Shown: positions 36,228 to 44,391 of the stretch, piece after piece
Position numbering within the stretch: position 1 is the first letter of the stretch
Layout: every line of letters starts with the position of its first letter
DNA from: Bacteroidota bacterium
GTDB taxonomy: Bacteria > Bacteroidota > Bacteroidia > Bacteroidales > SZUA-534
Length of the DNA stretch: 64,000 nucleotides
NCBI GenBank assembly: GCA_003250355.1
Contig: QKGS01000005.1
Location: 99,367 to 163,366 of the forward strand
Reading direction: 5' to 3'
Translations under genes and position numbers: made by a program
The notes under the pieces: model-generated
Database searches by the model: none
Told to the model about the DNA's origin: nothing
Seen by the model: only the letters and a program-made list of their open reading frames with translations

Positions 36228-36608
36228 ATGGAATCACACAACGATAATTTTCTTAATAATGTTGAAGAACTTATTCGTTTGTTTAATAAACTTCAAGATA
36301 AAGCAGTTGCCGATGGCATACTGCCATCCAACGATCCACTTATAGAAAGCTTCAATATGCTAAGCAAGAATTTCGACGTAATAAGGCAAAATATGCCCCC
36401 TGAATTACTAGATGAAATTGCTGCTCCAATAAAAGATATGGTATATGAGATGATACAGCAGGTAAAGGAAGAGCTTGGCGAGGCAATAAATAATCCGGAG
36501 AATGACGAATTACTCGATAGCATTGAGAAAATAGACATAATGCTTCAGAATGATACCCTTAGTGAAGATGAAATAAACCGCTTGCTCGATAAGCGACTCA
36601 ATAAATAG
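36228..36608 (+). CDS. Small acidic helical protein of unknown function
   Basis: 126 aa, no signal peptide, no membrane segment, and almost entirely predicted helix. It is rich in Glu, Asp, Leu and Ile, with no Cys or Trp. A middle segment RQNMPPELLDEIAAPIKDMV is the most distinctive. I do not recognise the family. It is bounded by a -7 element upstream and a strong bidirectional terminator downstream, and codon use resembles its neighbours, so it is very likely a real gene. Confidence 0.7.
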   Translation: MESHNDNFLNNVEELIRLFNKLQDKAVADGILPSNDPLIESFNMLSKNFDVIRQNMPPELLDEIAAPIKDMVYEMIQQVKEELGEAINNPENDELLDSIEKIDIMLQNDTLSEDEINRLLDKRLNK

Positions 36609-36660
36609 ATTTTAAAAAGTAAATTACAAACTCGCTATTGTGAGTATGGTCAATTGTTAT

Positions 36661-36702
36661 AAACAAAGAAAGTCGTATTATACAATACGACTTTCTTTGT
36701 TT
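36661..36702. terminator. Bidirectional intrinsic terminator
   Basis: A perfect 19-bp stem (36661-36679 / 36684-36702) with a 4-nt loop, T-rich on the right for the plus strand and A-rich on the left, so it can end both the 36228 gene and rpsT, which converge here. Confidence 0.9.
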
Positions 36703-36716
36703 TTATTATTTGATAA

Positions 36717-36968
36717 TTATAAGCTATTTACATGTAAAGCTAAACTCGACTTAATATTAGCAGCCTTATTCTTATGAATTTGGTTTATTTTCGCTAACTT
36801 ATCAAGCATTGCAGCAACTTTTGGAAGCAATTCTTCCGCAGCAGCTTTTTCAGTTGTACTACGTAAAGCCCTTACAGCGTTTCTTGCAGTTTTAGCATAG
36901 TATTTATTATGCAATCTGCGGTTCTCGCTCTGTCTGATTCTCTTCTTCGCTGATTGATGATTTGCCAT
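36717..36968 (-). CDS. rpsT: 30S ribosomal protein S20
   Basis: 83 aa, normal length. The N-terminal [21 protein letters not shown] is the classic S20 start, binding 16S rRNA; the rest is a basic three-helix bundle ending with [15 protein letters not shown]. It lies 31 bp downstream of a tRNA-Glu gene on the same strand, with one promoter visible upstream of the tRNA. S20 is thus probably made from a transcript that is also processed to release the tRNA. Confidence 0.97.
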   Translation of the reverse strand: MANHQSAKKRIRQSENRRLHNKYYAKTARNAVRALRSTTEKAAAEELLPKVAAMLDKLAKINQIHKNKAANIKSSLALHVNSL

Positions 36969-36999
36969 TTCTTTATATAATAAAATAAATTCTTTAAAG

Positions 37000-37071
37000 T
37001 ACTCCGTAGGGGAATCGAACCCCTGTTACCAGGATGAAAACCTGGCGTCCTAACCCCTAGACGAACGGAGC
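37000..37071 (-). tRNA. tRNA-Glu (anticodon TTC)
   Basis: The minus strand folds into a full cloverleaf. The acceptor GCTCCGT pairs with ACGGAGT (first pair G-U), the D-loop contains GGGGTTAGGAC, and the anticodon arm is CCAGG-TTTTCAT-CCTGG with TTC as anticodon. The T-arm is AGGGG-TTCGATT-CCCCT. The discriminator base is A and CCA is not encoded. It is transcribed towards rpsT. Confidence 0.96.
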
Positions 37072-37087
37072 ATAATGTTTGGGACTG

Positions 37088-37117
37088 CAAAAGTAGTTAT
37101 TTTTTTAAAACTACAAA
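37088..37117 (-). promoter_or_regulatory. Promoter for tRNA-Glu and rpsT
   Basis: On the minus strand, TTTG (37117-37114) is followed after 18 bp by TACTTTTG (37095-37088), a good fit to TTTG-N19-TAnnTTTG. Transcription would begin about 10 bp before the tRNA. Confidence 0.7.
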
Positions 37118-37272
37118 CAAAAAAGTAAAATATTTATTTTTTGTTTCTCAATCCTCTTTAGAACGTTGCTATTTTGTTTTAGCGGGTGCAAATATAGAGT
37201 GTTTTTTTTACACTGCAAACTTTTTTAATTATTTTTTGAAAAATATTTTTATTTGAAAAAATGAACGTAAGT

Positions 37273-37303
37273 TTTGTTGATTTAAAAAATATATTTAATT
37301 TTG
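37273..37303 (+). promoter_or_regulatory. Promoter for tRNA-Gln
   Basis: TTTG (37273-37276), a 19-bp spacer, then TAATTTTG (37296-37303): an exact match to the Bacteroidota promoter pattern. The tRNA begins 17 bp downstream of the -7 element. This and the tRNA-Glu promoter fire in opposite directions from the same 250-bp interval. Confidence 0.85.
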
Positions 37304-37320
37304 CACCCACATTATGGAAC

Positions 37321-37391
37321 TGACCCATGGTGTAATGGTAACACTACTGATTTTGGTTCAGTCATTCAAGGTTCGAATCCTTGTGGGTCAA
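37321..37391 (+). tRNA. tRNA-Gln (anticodon TTG)
   Basis: The cloverleaf is complete: acceptor TGACCCA with TGGGTCA, D-arm TGGTGTAATGGTAACA, anticodon arm ACTGA-TTTTGGT-TCAGT with TTG as anticodon, T-arm CAAGG-TTCGAAT-CCTTG, discriminator A. CCA is not encoded. The U1-A72 first pair is typical of tRNA-Gln. Confidence 0.96.
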
Positions 37392-37415
37392 CAGAGTAAA
37401 ACTCTAAACAACAGA

Positions 37416-37446
37416 AACCCAGCCTATTAAAAGGTTGGGTTTTTTG
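37416..37446 (+). terminator. Intrinsic terminator after tRNA-Gln
   Basis: A 10-bp stem (37416-37425 / 37432-37441, one G-T pair), then a T-run. It lies 25 bp after the tRNA end. Confidence 0.88.
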
Positions 37447-37536
37447 TTTTGTAATTATTTATCCAATACCACATTGACTTTCATTAAATTAGTTTTAACT
37501 TCTTTCAGTTTTTGAAAAAATAGTTAACCACTACCC

Positions 37537-38334
37537 GTGAAAATTAAAATTGTATTACTCTTAGTTATTGCCTTTAGTGCGATATGTGCCAATTCTCAAA
37601 ATGGCCCTTTTCAGGGTATGGCCAATGCGTCGGTAAGTTTGTCGGAGTTGTGGAGCATTAGTAATAATCAAGCGGGGTTGGCAAAGTTGAAAAATATTCA
37701 GGCCGGAGTATATTATCATAATAATTACACACTTTACGAAACAGCACATAAGGGAGTTGTTTTATTGCTTCCATCTCAGTATGGTAACTTTTCGATGTGT
37801 TACAACCATTATGGATATGAATTGTACTCCGAGCATAAGTCAGGGGTATCGTACTCCCGTACTTTAGGTAAATATATTTCAGCAGGGGTTCAGTTCAATT
37901 ATTTACAATATGGACAGCCTCAATATTATGGCAGTAGAGGTGTTCCTGTTTTGGAAACAGGAATAGTTGCCGAACCTGTTGAAAATATGTCAATAGGTTT
38001 TCATGTGTTTAACCCAACTAATACAAGTTTGGCCGGTTATATTTCGGAAAAGGTACAGGCAGTGTATAGGTTTGGTTTATCGTATTCATTTAGTCACGAT
38101 GTATTGCTAAGTACCGAAGTGTACAAAAGTATATTTGAGCCGGTTCGGTTTAAGTTGGGTTTGCAATATGAAGCGGTTAAGGCACTACACTTTCGTGCAG
38201 GAATTATTACCGAGCCGGCGCAATTTTCATTTGGTACAGGGTATACATTTGCAAATTTCGTCTCCGATGTTTCTATACAAACACATCCGCAGTTACCTTT
38301 GTCGTATAGTTTTTCAATAAAATATATATTTTAA
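37537..38334 (+). CDS. Outer-membrane beta-barrel protein (PorV/PorP-like), unknown function
   Basis: 265 aa from a GTG start; no ATG gives the signal peptide, so GTG is preferred. The signal ends at CANSQ. The mature protein consists of alternating beta-strands, with FQGMANASVSLSELWSISNNQAGLA near the start. This resembles the 'ANAxVAxxxxWSxxNNPAGLA' opening of PorV/FadL-like Bacteroidota barrels. It closes with aromatic YSFSIKYIF, the usual barrel end. First gene of a tight three-gene unit (2-bp gap to the next). The exact role is unknown. Confidence 0.7.
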   Translation: MKIKIVLLLVIAFSAICANSQNGPFQGMANASVSLSELWSISNNQAGLAKLKNIQAGVYYHNNYTLYETAHKGVVLLLPSQYGNFSMCYNHYGYELYSEHKSGVSYSRTLGKYISAGVQFNYLQYGQPQYYGSRGVPVLETGIVAEPVENMSIGFHVFNPTNTSLAGYISEKVQAVYRFGLSYSFSHDVLLSTEVYKSIFEPVRFKLGLQYEAVKALHFRAGIITEPAQFSFGTGYTFANFVSDVSIQTHPQLPLSYSFSIKYIF

Positions 38335-38336
38335 AT

Positions 38337-39206
38337 ATGGAACATTTTATATCGGTAGCATTAGCTGTTTTAAAAGAAACATCGGTTCAGTTGTTAGTTT
38401 TGTTTGGGGCATTACTCTTATTTGGTATCATATTATATTTTCTTGCCCGCTTTACCAGGGTAGCATTTATAAAAAGTATGGGGCAAAAGTCCGATATATA
38501 TTTTACGGGACTAATAGGTACTCCCGTGCATGAGTTGGGTCATGCAATGTTTTGTATCCCCTTTGGGCATAAAATAACCGAACTTAAACTTTTTGAATAC
38601 GACAAAAAAACAGGAACCCTCGGATATGTGAATCATTCTTATAACCCCCGTAATATCTGGCATAATATAGGTAACTTTTTTATCGGAATTGGGCCTCTTG
38701 TTTCGGGTTCAGCAGCAATATTCCTTATTATTAAATATTTGCTCCCCAACAACATCGAACTCTTAAACTTTATAAATACTCAAACTGCTGATGTAACATC
38801 ATTGTCAGGATTAAGAAATTCATTTACAAGTATTTGGAAAAATACATTAATGCTAATGCCAATTTTATTTTCAAAAACAAATATGTTGCAATGGCAATTT
38901 TGGGTTTTTATGTATGTTTCACTATGCATATCATCGCATATGGAACTCAGCTTGCCCGACTTAAAAGGAGCATGGCTGGGCTTACTGTCAATAGTAGTAT
39001 TACTTATAATAATAAATGCAGTTTTTATAATGTTCAATAGTTCAGCTCATGGTATTATTTATAAAATATCTGTTTTTACAAATTCAGGCACAGGTATTTT
39101 CCTGTTTGCAACTGTACTGTCGGCTATGTTTTTTGTAACCGCGTTTCTATTGCTGAACATTTATACACTTATACTATCTCGTAAAATGTTCCATCCGTTT
39201 GCCTAA
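38337..39206 (+). CDS. Integral membrane protein with HELGH metallopeptidase-like motif
   Basis: 289 aa with about six hydrophobic segments. Residues 60-75 read IGTPVHELGHAMFCIP; His65, Glu66 and His69 form the HExxH zinc motif within or next to a helix, as in M50-type intramembrane proteases. A possible third ligand is Asp in HMELSLPDLKG (about residue 207), but the usual NxxPxxxxDG of site-2 proteases is not seen. It may be a divergent protease or an inactive relative. It sits between two outer-membrane barrel genes with gaps of 2 and 0 bp, so it probably acts in the same envelope process. Confidence 0.7.
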   Translation: MEHFISVALAVLKETSVQLLVLFGALLLFGIILYFLARFTRVAFIKSMGQKSDIYFTGLIGTPVHELGHAMFCIPFGHKITELKLFEYDKKTGTLGYVNHSYNPRNIWHNIGNFFIGIGPLVSGSAAIFLIIKYLLPNNIELLNFINTQTADVTSLSGLRNSFTSIWKNTLMLMPILFSKTNMLQWQFWVFMYVSLCISSHMELSLPDLKGAWLGLLSIVVLLIIINAVFIMFNSSAHGIIYKISVFTNSGTGIFLFATVLSAMFFVTAFLLLNIYTLILSRKMFHPFA

Positions 39207-41264
39207 ATGAAGTGGATATGTGCTATACTATTGTTCTTGCTATGCTTATTTTTAAATGCACAGGACAAAAGTATGCACAAATATGTAATTGAAAATTTGG
39301 CAGAGCAAATAGTGTCTTCTTCTGAGTCAAGTGTCGATATTGAAACAGTTGTTAGTGACTTGGAATATTATTACGAAAACCCTTTAAATATTAACACTGC
39401 CACAGACAAAGAGCTTCAACAGCTTTGGGTGCTTTCCTATTTTCAAATTCATTCGCTTTTAAAGTATATACACCAATCGGGTAGTATATATTCTGTTTAT
39501 GAATTGTTATATGTCGATGGATTCAATAATGTTGTAATAAATCAACTTACTCCATTTATTAAAATTGAAGCTCCTCAAAAAATTGAAAAGCAAACTTTGC
39601 CCGATATTATAAAAAATTCCAATAACAATATTTACATTAAAGCAACATCGGTTATTGAGCAACAACAAGGGTATAAATCATTTGACGATTCAATAAGCAA
39701 TAAATATTTGGGCAACCGTATGGCTCTTTATACGCAGTATCAAATGAATTACAAAAAACAAATGCACTTTGGATTCACAATGGAGAAAGACCCCGGCGAA
39801 GAACTATATATTGGTAAAAAAGCTAGTGGCTTCGATTTTTATTCTGCTCATTTTCAGGCAAAAGATTTAGGGTTAGTAAAAAACTTTGTATTGGGCGATT
39901 ATTCAGTTCAGTTTGGTCAGGGGCTGGTAGTTTGGTCAGGTTTTTCAACCGGCAAGTCGATATATGTAATGAATATTTGTAAACGCGCATCGCTGTTGAA
40001 AAAGTACAGTAGCAGTAACGAGAGCGATTTTATGCGCGGAGCAGGTGTTACACTGGGTGGTGAAATTTTTAATATAACAGCTTTTGCTTCGCACAAACAA
40101 ATTGATGCAAGTGTAAAATTCGACACTGTTACAACTCAGACGTATTTCAGCTCATTTATAACTGACGGCCTTCATTCTACCAAAAGTGCAATTGATAATA
40201 AACATACAGTAGATGAAACTGTAATAGGAGCAAATGCAGGAGTCAATTATTCATTTTTAAATATTGGAATATCAGCTCTGGCAAATAAATATAGCCATAA
40301 CTTAATGTTGCCCGCTGAACCAAAGAATACATTTAGTTTTAGTGGTAATGAAAATTTTAACCTTGGAGCTGACTACAAAGTGTTTCTCAGTAATGTTAGC
40401 TTTTTTGGCGAAGCCGCTTACAGCAAAAGTGGTGGTGAAGCCATATTGTCGGGGGCGTTGCTCAATATGCACGACCGTTTTAAGGCTTCGGTTGTTTACC
40501 GAAAATATTCGCCGCAATACCAGGCTTTATATGCCGGGGGCTTTGGCGAAACCGATAATACTGCCAACGAGGAAGGGGTTTATACAGGTATCGAAATTAA
40601 CATATTTAAAAAATGGAAACTAACAGCTTACTATGATCACTTTACCTTTCCATGGTTAAAACAATCGGTAAGCTCACCCTCGGCAGGGTTTGAGTATTTT
40701 GCACAAACAGAATATGTGCCGGCATCAAATGTAGATATGGTGTTTCGTTTCCGCTCTAAAACAAAGCAGCAAAATTCTCAAATTGATGATTTCAACAATC
40801 AAATACCGTTGCTCTCTGATATTACTGCACAAAGTTTTCGTTATCATATTAATTATAGTTTGTCGGAGAAAATAAAATTACGCAACAGGGTAGAATATAG
40901 CTTGTATAGCAATGAGTTGGAACAGGAAGCCGGCTTGCTTATGTATCAGGATATAGAGTGTTATCCATTTGCTTTTCCATTATCATTGTCGCTCCGTTAT
41001 GCGTATTTCGACACTTATTCGTACAATTCGCGGATATATGCTTACGAGTCCGATGTATTATACTCATATTCGGTTTTACCCTACTACGATACCGGAACTA
41101 GAATATACGTTATGCTCAAATATAATATCCATAATTTTATTGCGTTTTATATTAGGTATTCGAATACGTGTTATGCTGAAAAACAGATAATTGGCTCAGG
41201 TCTTGATGTAATTGACGGTAACACTAAATCGGACATAAAGGCTATGCTTAAAATAACATTTTAG
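39207..41264 (+). CDS. Helix-hairpin-helix outer-membrane barrel protein
   Basis: 685 aa. A signal peptide (to LNAQ, about residue 19) is followed by a region (about 45-125) with NPLNINTATDKELQQLWVLS, a ComEA-like helix-hairpin-helix of the kind that binds DNA. A long set of beta-strands then runs to the C-terminus (SDIKAMLKITF), as in an outer-membrane barrel. This domain pair is widespread and uncharacterised in Bacteroidota. A DNA-related role such as DNA uptake is a fair guess because ComEA binds incoming DNA, but HhH motifs also occur without DNA binding. It starts immediately after the HELGH-protein stop. Confidence 0.75.
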   Translation: MKWICAILLFLLCLFLNAQDKSMHKYVIENLAEQIVSSSESSVDIETVVSDLEYYYENPLNINTATDKELQQLWVLSYFQIHSLLKYIHQSGSIYSVYELLYVDGFNNVVINQLTPFIKIEAPQKIEKQTLPDIIKNSNNNIYIKATSVIEQQQGYKSFDDSISNKYLGNRMALYTQYQMNYKKQMHFGFTMEKDPGEELYIGKKASGFDFYSAHFQAKDLGLVKNFVLGDYSVQFGQGLVVWSGFSTGKSIYVMNICKRASLLKKYSSSNESDFMRGAGVTLGGEIFNITAFASHKQIDASVKFDTVTTQTYFSSFITDGLHSTKSAIDNKHTVDETVIGANAGVNYSFLNIGISALANKYSHNLMLPAEPKNTFSFSGNENFNLGADYKVFLSNVSFFGEAAYSKSGGEAILSGALLNMHDRFKASVVYRKYSPQYQALYAGGFGETDNTANEEGVYTGIEINIFKKWKLTAYYDHFTFPWLKQSVSSPSAGFEYFAQTEYVPASNVDMVFRFRSKTKQQNSQIDDFNNQIPLLSDITAQSFRYHINYSLSEKIKLRNRVEYSLYSNELEQEAGLLMYQDIECYPFAFPLSLSLRYAYFDTYSYNSRIYAYESDVLYSYSVLPYYDTGTRIYVMLKYNIHNFIAFYIRYSNTCYAEKQIIGSGLDVIDGNTKSDIKAMLKITF

Positions 41265-41339
41265 TGATGTGTTTGTTAGGTATATTATAACTTTTTGTTT
41301 TATATTACATAATAGATTAAATATAGGGAAATAGCAATA

Positions 41340-41690
41340 ATGGAAACAATTATAAATAAAACTAAGAACGGTAGTGTTATAAAAATTTCAGAACCGGTTG
41401 TTGATTATCATATTGAATTTTTTAGTATGGTATTCGTACTTAGTACACATGAATTTAATAAATTTAAAGAAGCAGTACATCAACTTAACGACGATTACTG
41501 GGGTTTTGACCTTGATGAAAACTCCCGTCGTAAAATTCAGGTTCCACTTGCAAACAGGATAGTGTCGTTAAATATTACAAAGAGTGAATTAAGAGAACTA
41601 AAGCAGTTGTTAATTCCCGGCATGATGCTTTACCGTCGGTTTAGGTCTGAGGTGCTTAACGGGAACTCTATTAATGCTTATTTTAATTAG
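41340..41690 (+). CDS. Conserved-looking small protein of unknown function
   Basis: 116 aa, soluble, no signal peptide. The C-terminal half (LANRIVSLNITKSELRELKQLLIPGMMLYRRFRSEVLNG) is amphipathic helix; the N-terminal half alternates strands (VIKISEPVVDYHIEFFSMVFVLS). I cannot assign a family. Codon use matches the surroundings, and it ends before a strong bidirectional terminator. It is 75 bp after the HhH gene and may be its own unit. Confidence 0.65.
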   Translation: METIINKTKNGSVIKISEPVVDYHIEFFSMVFVLSTHEFNKFKEAVHQLNDDYWGFDLDENSRRKIQVPLANRIVSLNITKSELRELKQLLIPGMMLYRRFRSEVLNGNSINAYFN

Positions 41691-41715
41691 TATATTTGGT
41701 TAATTTATTTGTTTT

Positions 41716-41742
41716 AAGAGGTGTATCATACACCTCTTTTTG
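41716..41742. terminator. Bidirectional intrinsic terminator
   Basis: A perfect 10-bp stem (41716-41725 / 41729-41738) with a TCA loop, TTTT on both outer sides. It separates two convergent genes. Confidence 0.9.
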
Positions 41743-41761
41743 CTTTAAGAGATATATGTTT

Positions 41762-42400
41762 TTAACGTTTATATTTATCATTCAAACCTATTCCGTTTAA
41801 TATATGTTGTTTGTATTTTTCAATTCTATTAGACCTTGTAAGTGATTGTTTTGGTTGCGAAAAATATATTATGTAGCCTCTTTGTCGTCCCGGAGTTAAT
41901 TTGTAAAAAGCAGTTTTAAATGAAGAATCATTTTCAAATGCATTTAATAGTTCATTTGGAATAAGTTCGGGATTTTTTTTAAGCTCAATTTCATTTCCGT
42001 TTTTGTTAATTTCAATAGCTTCTAATATGTATGTATTCAGCAAGTTAGATGACTTTTCAATTTCATGTATATTCGTAAATTTTACTAATCGTATAGATTG
42101 TGAATTTCCTTGTGTTTGAAGAATATTATGGTTGTCAGTTAATAGAGCGCCTTTGAAAAAACCAATATTTGCAGATTCCTTTAGTGCATTTACAGTTACT
42201 ATATTATTCCCGTTGTCTGTGTAAACAGGTATTCCCCATTTTATTTCTTCTTTTAAACCTGTTTGTAATACAATTTGCCGAAGCGTTTCCAGTTCTGTTC
42301 TCCATCGGTTTACTTTGCATTTAGGTGTTCCACCATATTTACACCTCATGCAGCCATCTATAAGATATTTATCCACTTTTGGATTTAATGATATTTCCAT
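41762..42400 (-). CDS. DUF1801 / YdeI-OmdA family protein
   Basis: 212 aa, cytoplasmic. The N-terminal ~130 residues have the DUF1801 pattern (LRQIVLQTGLKEEIKWGIPVYT, then NIGFFKGALLTD). The C-terminal part TPGRQRGYIIYFSQPKQSLTRSNRI is the OmdA/YdeI signature. An extra Cys group near the N-terminus (CMRCKYGGTPKC) could bind zinc. YdeI-type proteins have been linked to peptide and polymyxin stress tolerance in enterobacteria, but no biochemical role is settled. A single gene, divergent from rimP. Confidence 0.85.
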   Translation of the reverse strand: MEISLNPKVDKYLIDGCMRCKYGGTPKCKVNRWRTELETLRQIVLQTGLKEEIKWGIPVYTDNGNNIVTVNALKESANIGFFKGALLTDNHNILQTQGNSQSIRLVKFTNIHEIEKSSNLLNTYILEAIEINKNGNEIELKKNPELIPNELLNAFENDSSFKTAFYKLTPGRQRGYIIYFSQPKQSLTRSNRIEKYKQHILNGIGLNDKYKR

Positions 42401-42484
42401 TTTACATATATTTTTAATTTATGACCTGAAGTATTTATGTTTTGGTAGCTTGCTCATTAGCTCGAATAAATATAAGTAAAATGC

Positions 42485-42515
42485 TTTGCTTATTTCATTT
42501 ATATAATTAACTTTG
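42485..42515 (+). promoter_or_regulatory. Promoter of rimP-nusA-infB
   Basis: TTTG (42485-42488), a 19-bp spacer, then TAACTTTG (42508-42515). Full agreement with the Bacteroidota promoter pattern. Transcription should start near 42522, about 60 nt before the rimP ATG. Confidence 0.82.
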
Positions 42516-42539
42516 CCGCAAATTATTAGTTTATAATGA

Positions 42540-42566
42540 CAGGGGACAACTAAGTCCCCTGTTTTC
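42540..42566 (+). promoter_or_regulatory. Leader hairpin with T-run ahead of rimP (attenuator-like)
   Basis: A perfect 8-bp GC-rich stem (CAGGGGAC 42540-42547 / GTCCCCTG 42554-42561) with a 6-nt loop, followed by TTTTC. It lies between the promoter and the rimP start codon, so it is part of the leader. It has the form of an intrinsic terminator. Since NusA is encoded in the operon, feedback by NusA-assisted termination is a plausible use. Confidence 0.7.
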
Positions 42567-42581
42567 TTAGGCTTAAATTAA

Positions 42582-43046
42582 ATGATAGATTCTAAAGAAA
42601 TAGAGAAGTTGGTTTTGGAGAAAATTGAAGGCACTTCAGTTTTCCTTGTTGAGGTAAAGGTAAGTACTTCAAACATGATTAATGTGTTTGTTGATTCTCC
42701 GTCCGGACTGGGCATAGATGAATGTATATCAATAAGCCGACATATAGAAGAAGCATACGACCGCGATGTTGAAGATTTCTCTTTAGAAGTGTCGTCGCCC
42801 GGTATTGGTCAGCCATTGAAAGTGTTCAACCAGTATAAAAAGGTGTTGGGGCGCACGGTTGAAGTTCTTTTTGCCGACGGAAAAAAACAGGAAGGTGTAA
42901 TGACAGAACTAAACCAAGATGGTTTTGTGCTTGAATACACTGTTCGTGAAAAAGAAGAGGGGGCAAAAAGGGCAAAAGATGTTGAAAAAAAGCAGTTTGT
43001 TGAATTTGCAAGCATAAAAACAGCAATAGAAACATTAAAAGTATAA
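42582..43046 (+). CDS. rimP: Ribosome maturation factor RimP
   Basis: 154 aa, typical length. RimP helps assemble the 30S subunit. The N-terminal domain includes MINVFVDSPSGLGIDECISISRHIEEAYD and the junction FSLEVSSPGIGQPLKVFNQYKKVLGRTVEV, the most conserved stretch of the family. The Sm-like C-terminal domain follows, with a charged insertion (REKEEGAKRAKDVEKKQ). First gene of the rimP-nusA-infB operon, 26 bp before nusA. Confidence 0.96.
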   Translation: MIDSKEIEKLVLEKIEGTSVFLVEVKVSTSNMINVFVDSPSGLGIDECISISRHIEEAYDRDVEDFSLEVSSPGIGQPLKVFNQYKKVLGRTVEVLFADGKKQEGVMTELNQDGFVLEYTVREKEEGAKRAKDVEKKQFVEFASIKTAIETLKV

Positions 43047-43072
43047 GCATTACTAAAATATAATAAAGTAAG

Positions 43073-44311
43073 ATGGAATATTTAAATCTGATTGATACAT
43101 TTTCGGAATTTAAAGAGCTGAAAAACATTGACAGACCAACAATGATGCGTGTAATGGAAGATGTATTTCGTGCAACATTGATTAAACTATTTGGTACCGA
43201 CGATAATTTCGACGTAATTATCAATATCGATAAGGGAGACTTTGAAATATGGCGTAACCGCGAGGTTGTATACGACGATGAACTTGAAGATAAAAACCTT
43301 CAAATTACAATCAGCGATGCTAAAAAAATAGATACCGATTATGAAGTTGGCGAAGATGTAACCGACGAGGTGAATTTCTTCGATTTCGGTCGTAGAGCTA
43401 TCCTTGCTCTTCGTCAGAACCTCACTTCGCGAATACTTGAATTGGAAAAAGATTCATTGTTTGGCAAATATAAAGACAGAATAGGCGAAATAATAAACGG
43501 CGAAGTATATCAGGTTTGGAAAAAAGAAATAATGGTTGTTGACGATGAAGGAAACGAGCTTATTTTACCAAAAACAGAACAAATACCATCCGATTATTTC
43601 CGCAAAGGCGATACTGTTAAGGCTGTTGTAGTAAGAGTTGAAATGCGTAACAGCACTCCGCTTATTATCCTTTCACGTACCAGCCCAATATTCCTTGAGC
43701 GATTATTTGAGCTTGAAGTTCCCGAAATATTCGATGGCCTTATTATAATTAAAAATATTAAGCGTATACCCGGAGAGCGAGCCAAGGTTGCAGTAGAATC
43801 GTACGATGAACGTATTGACCCTGTTGGCGCTTGTGTAGGTATGAAAGGAGCTCGTATACATGGTATAGTGCGTGAATTACGTAACGAAAATATCGACGTA
43901 ATTAACTATACTGCTAATACGCAGCTATATATATCGCGTGCTTTAAGCCCTGCTAAAGTATCGCAGATAAAACTTCATGAAACAGAGAAACGTGCCGATG
44001 TATATTTGGAACCCGATCAAGTATCACTTGCTATTGGTAAAGGTGGTTCAAATATTAAACTTGCAAGCCAGCTAATCGGTTACGAAATAGATGTTTACCG
44101 TGAGGCAGGCGAAGACGACGAAGATGTTGATCTTGAGGAATTTGCCGACGAAATAGAGAGCTGGGTACTCGATGAACTTAAAAACATTGGATGCGATACC
44201 GCTAAGAGTGTTCTTGAATTGTCGGTAGAAGAGCTGGTTAAACGTACCGACTTAGAGGTAGAGACAATTAAAGATGTTGTGAAAATTCTGAAATCGGAAT
44301 TTGATGAATAA
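43073..44311 (+). CDS. nusA: Transcription termination/antitermination factor NusA
   Basis: 412 aa. Order: N-terminal RNA-polymerase-binding domain (about 1-125), S1 domain (130-200, GEIINGEVYQVWKKE), KH1 (about 230-300, RAKVAVESYDERIDPVGACVGMKGARI) and KH2 (about 300-370, DQVSLAIGKGGSNIKLASQL). A short acidic stretch (GEDDEDVDLEE) precedes one helical C-terminal region; the two acidic repeats of E. coli NusA are missing, as usual in this phylum. NusA modulates pausing and termination. Its operon leader carries a terminator-like hairpin. Confidence 0.97.
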   Translation: MEYLNLIDTFSEFKELKNIDRPTMMRVMEDVFRATLIKLFGTDDNFDVIINIDKGDFEIWRNREVVYDDELEDKNLQITISDAKKIDTDYEVGEDVTDEVNFFDFGRRAILALRQNLTSRILELEKDSLFGKYKDRIGEIINGEVYQVWKKEIMVVDDEGNELILPKTEQIPSDYFRKGDTVKAVVVRVEMRNSTPLIILSRTSPIFLERLFELEVPEIFDGLIIIKNIKRIPGERAKVAVESYDERIDPVGACVGMKGARIHGIVRELRNENIDVINYTANTQLYISRALSPAKVSQIKLHETEKRADVYLEPDQVSLAIGKGGSNIKLASQLIGYEIDVYREAGEDDEDVDLEEFADEIESWVLDELKNIGCDTAKSVLELSVEELVKRTDLEVETIKDVVKILKSEFDE

Positions 44312-44391
44312 ACTGTGTTGCAGGCTATAACAATGGTTTGTATATTTGCCGTGAATACAGAATATAATTTGTAAACAAGTAAAGTTAGAAA

